Assembly (NCBI GenBank): GCA_003228915.1
Contig: QIGL01000097.1
Coordinates: 1 to 45,027 of the forward strand
Length of the DNA stretch: 45,027 nt
From: Acidiferrobacteraceae bacterium
GTDB taxonomy: Bacteria > Pseudomonadota > Gammaproteobacteria > Acidiferrobacterales > SZUA-150
Reading direction: 5' to 3'
Positions 43,166 to 45,027 of the stretch are shown here, in pieces. A model generated the notes under the pieces. The model was not told where the DNA came from, searched no databases, and saw only the letters and a program-made list of their open reading frames with translations. Every line of letters starts with the position of its first letter. Positions within the stretch are counted from its first letter, which is position 1. Both the position numbers and the translations under genes were made by a program.

Positions 43166-43236
43166 TTATTCTATGCATTGATAGCTCTATATGTTTTAGG
43201 CGCTGGCCAAGCTTAGCAAGCCAGCAGGGCTGGGCG

Positions 43237-44895
43237 CTACCCTTTTCCATAGCCCGAGGTAATGGGATAACGCCGATCACGGCCAAATGCGCGTTGCGTT
43301 ATGCGCACACCAGGTGCTGACTGCCTGCGTTTATATTCATTCCTGTCTACCATTTTGATGATTTTACTCACAACTTCTGCATCAAAACCTTGATCAATAA
43401 TATCGTGGGCGCACAGGTCCAGCTCAATATAAGATTCCAGGATCTGGTCAAGCACGTCATATTCCGGAAGAGAATCGCTGTCCTTCTGATCAGGTGCCAA
43501 CTCGGCGGATGGTGGTCTAGCAAGCACCCGTTCCGGAATCACGGCTGAACGCTGGTTCCGCATGTTAGCCAGTCGGTAAACCATTGTTTTTGGCACATCT
43601 TTAATCGCGGCATACCCGCCAGCCATGTCACCATACAATGTTGCATAACCCACAGCCATCTCGCTTTTGTTACCCGTTGTCAGCACCATTTTTCCAAACT
43701 TATTGGAAATAGCCATTAATAGGACACCGCGAATCCTGGCCTGGATATTCTCTTCAGTTGTATCCGGGTTGGTGCCGGAAAATTCCTGCCTTAAACTGCT
43801 CGAAAAAGATTTAACCATGGGCTCAATAGAAATTTCTCGTAACTTGACGTTTTGTGATTCAGCCTGTGTGCGTGCATCTTCTATGCTCATGGCAGCGGTG
43901 TATTGCGAAGGCATAATCACGGCCTCTACTTTATCCGAACCCAGCGCATCAACGGCAATCGCCAGTGTTAATGCTGAGTCGATACCGCCTGACAAACCAA
44001 TGACCACGCCGGGAAAACCATTCTTTTCTACATAATCTCGCACACCCAGCACCAGCACCTGGTAAATACTCTTCTCCAGATCAGGCACCGGTGACAATGA
44101 CGAACCGGTCAGGACCAGGTTTTTTTCATTGGTGAACGTCACAGGTAATAATTCTTCAAGGCATGCCGGCGCACGAACACAAACCCTGCCCGATTGATCC
44201 ATGGCAAATGACCCGCCATCAAATACCAGCTCATCCTGGCCACCGACTAAATTGACATACAATACTGGCAGCCCGGTTTCGCTGACGCGTTTTTTAACTT
44301 CAGCTTCCCTTTCTGATTGTTTGTTAATATGAAATGGCGAGGCATTCAAGTTTATAATTATATTTGCGCCTGCTTCTTTTGCTTGCCTGGTTACGTCTGG
44401 TTCCCAGATATCTTCGCAGATTGTGAGACCCAGTTTAACGTTATTAAGTTCGAATACACAGGGATCGTGGCCGGCAATAAAATAGCGTTTTTCATCAAAA
44501 ACACTGTAGTTGGGCAGTTTATGTTTGCAGTACGTTGCTACAACCTTGCCATTTCGTAACAGGCTTGCGCTGTTAAAAAGTATTATTTTTTTAGCTTGAT
44601 CAGCAGTTGACTTGATAGATGGATGGCCAATGATTACTGCAATGCCCTTCGCAGCTAGCGCTATTTCGGCAAGCGCCTGCTTGTTTTGATCCAGAAATCC
44701 CTTGCGCAGCAAAAGATCTTCCGGGGGATATCCAGACAAAGCCAGCTCCGGAAAAACAACCAGGTCAGCGGACAGCTCATCTCGCGATTTATCAATGGCT
44801 GCACGCAACTTGATTAAATTCTGCCTGAAATCACCGACAACGAAATTCTGCTGGGCCAGTATAATTTTAATAGAATTATTAACAGTAACGGGCAT
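43237..44895 (-). CDS. nadE: Glutamine-dependent NAD synthetase
   Basis: NadE amidates deamido-NAD to NAD. The 552-residue protein fuses an N-terminal nitrilase-type glutaminase domain to the synthetase domain. The glutaminase triad is E50 (VVFPELALSGYP), K126 (CKHKLPNYSVFDEKRYF) and C160 (LGLTICEDIWEP). The synthetase P-loop is SGGIDS (302-307), followed by MAVGYATLYGDMAGGYA and PPSAELAPDQKDSDSLPEYD. All catalytic residues are present, so glutamine can serve as the nitrogen donor. The start is ATG 44895. glnB follows 116 bp downstream on the same strand, which fits a link between NAD amidation and nitrogen status. Confidence 0.96.
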   Translation of the reverse strand: MPVTVNNSIKIILAQQNFVVGDFRQNLIKLRAAIDKSRDELSADLVVFPELALSGYPPEDLLLRKGFLDQNKQALAEIALAAKGIAVIIGHPSIKSTADQAKKIILFNSASLLRNGKVVATYCKHKLPNYSVFDEKRYFIAGHDPCVFELNNVKLGLTICEDIWEPDVTRQAKEAGANIIINLNASPFHINKQSEREAEVKKRVSETGLPVLYVNLVGGQDELVFDGGSFAMDQSGRVCVRAPACLEELLPVTFTNEKNLVLTGSSLSPVPDLEKSIYQVLVLGVRDYVEKNGFPGVVIGLSGGIDSALTLAIAVDALGSDKVEAVIMPSQYTAAMSIEDARTQAESQNVKLREISIEPMVKSFSSSLRQEFSGTNPDTTEENIQARIRGVLLMAISNKFGKMVLTTGNKSEMAVGYATLYGDMAGGYAAIKDVPKTMVYRLANMRNQRSAVIPERVLARPPSAELAPDQKDSDSLPEYDVLDQILESYIELDLCAHDIIDQGFDAEVVSKIIKMVDRNEYKRRQSAPGVRITQRAFGRDRRYPITSGYGKG

Positions 44896-44937
44896 AGTGA
44901 TTTAAAATTATTTAATTTTTTTGAAAAGTAAAGAAAC

Positions 44938-45027
44938 TCCGACCAATTGTCATCTCGACCGCAGTGGACGACTCCATGGCAAGGATTGTTCCAGACAATC
45001 CTATTGCATTCCCGCCCACTGTAGAAC
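44938..45027. repeat. MITE-like element fused to a second repeat module (runs off the window)
   Basis: The segment begins TCCGACCAATTGTCATCTCG, a diverged end of the MITE-like family, and continues ACCGCAGTGGACGACTCCA as in the right unit at 30356. From 44978 it switches to GGCAAGGATTGTTCCAGACA and continues to CGCC at 45016, which is the reverse complement of 9501-9538. The right end is outside the window. Confidence 0.75.

Noticed and set aside
43202-43225. Rho-independent terminator between nadE and glnB
   Set aside because: GCTGGC/GCCAGC can form a hairpin, but no T-run follows on the minus strand.

Overview
The window reads as chromosomal DNA of a gammaproteobacterium of moderate GC. 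The inference rests on the gene set: divergent bamD and rluD-pgeF, a clpB with a sigma-32-like promoter, gcvR, two small families I know mainly from gammaproteobacteria (DUF3301 and DUF2788), an Slp-type lipoprotein and a GlnB-type PII protein. I could not place it to genus. No rRNA, tRNA, CRISPR array or complete insertion sequence was found.

Left part (1-13,240) is mostly core: a partial MFS permease, aroC, a small conserved protein, a MipA/OmpV outer-membrane protein, a TraB/GumN protein, then metH followed 14 nt later by psd. After a repeat-filled gap come a response regulator, an Slp lipoprotein, a membrane-tethered thioredoxin-like protein, a WYL-like protein and a secreted dienelactone-hydrolase-like protein in which all three catalytic triad positions are substituted.

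The middle part (about 13,300-21,230) is an accessory zone around a malic enzyme gene. It holds a GNAT acetyltransferase bracketed by direct repeats, a HigB2/HigA2-type toxin-antitoxin pair, a PAS-GGDEF protein, an AT-rich pair of small genes (a PD-(D/E)XK-like nuclease and a secreted protein of unknown function), a VapBC pair whose toxin lacks one catalytic acid, a cysteine-rich zinc-ribbon protein and two small membrane proteins. The secreted-protein gene has the complete anatomy of an integron gene cassette, with a matching attC site, although no integrase gene is in the window. Several families of short palindromic repeats are concentrated here.

The right part (21,420-45,027) returns to core genes: an alpha/beta hydrolase, an AI-2E-type permease, an HtrA protease, clpB and a glutamate dehydrogenase. 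An ergothioneine locus follows, with egtD divergent from egtC-egtB and a UMF1-family permease downstream of egtD. Then come an alanine/sodium symporter, nadC, a secreted DsrE-like protein, a deformylase behind gcvR, a ZIP metal transporter, pgeF, rluD, bamD, glnB and nadE.

A family of roughly 150-bp elements with imperfect terminal inverted repeats (GCTCTGATCAAT) and internal TCGACCGCAGTGGA segments occurs before metH, as a tandem pair before the glutamate dehydrogenase, and at the right edge of the window. The last copy is joined to a module shared with the repeat after psd. The strongest points for follow-up are the gene cassette, the triad-less hydrolase, the permease in the ergothioneine locus, the repeat families, and three genes whose N-termini look broken or non-canonical.
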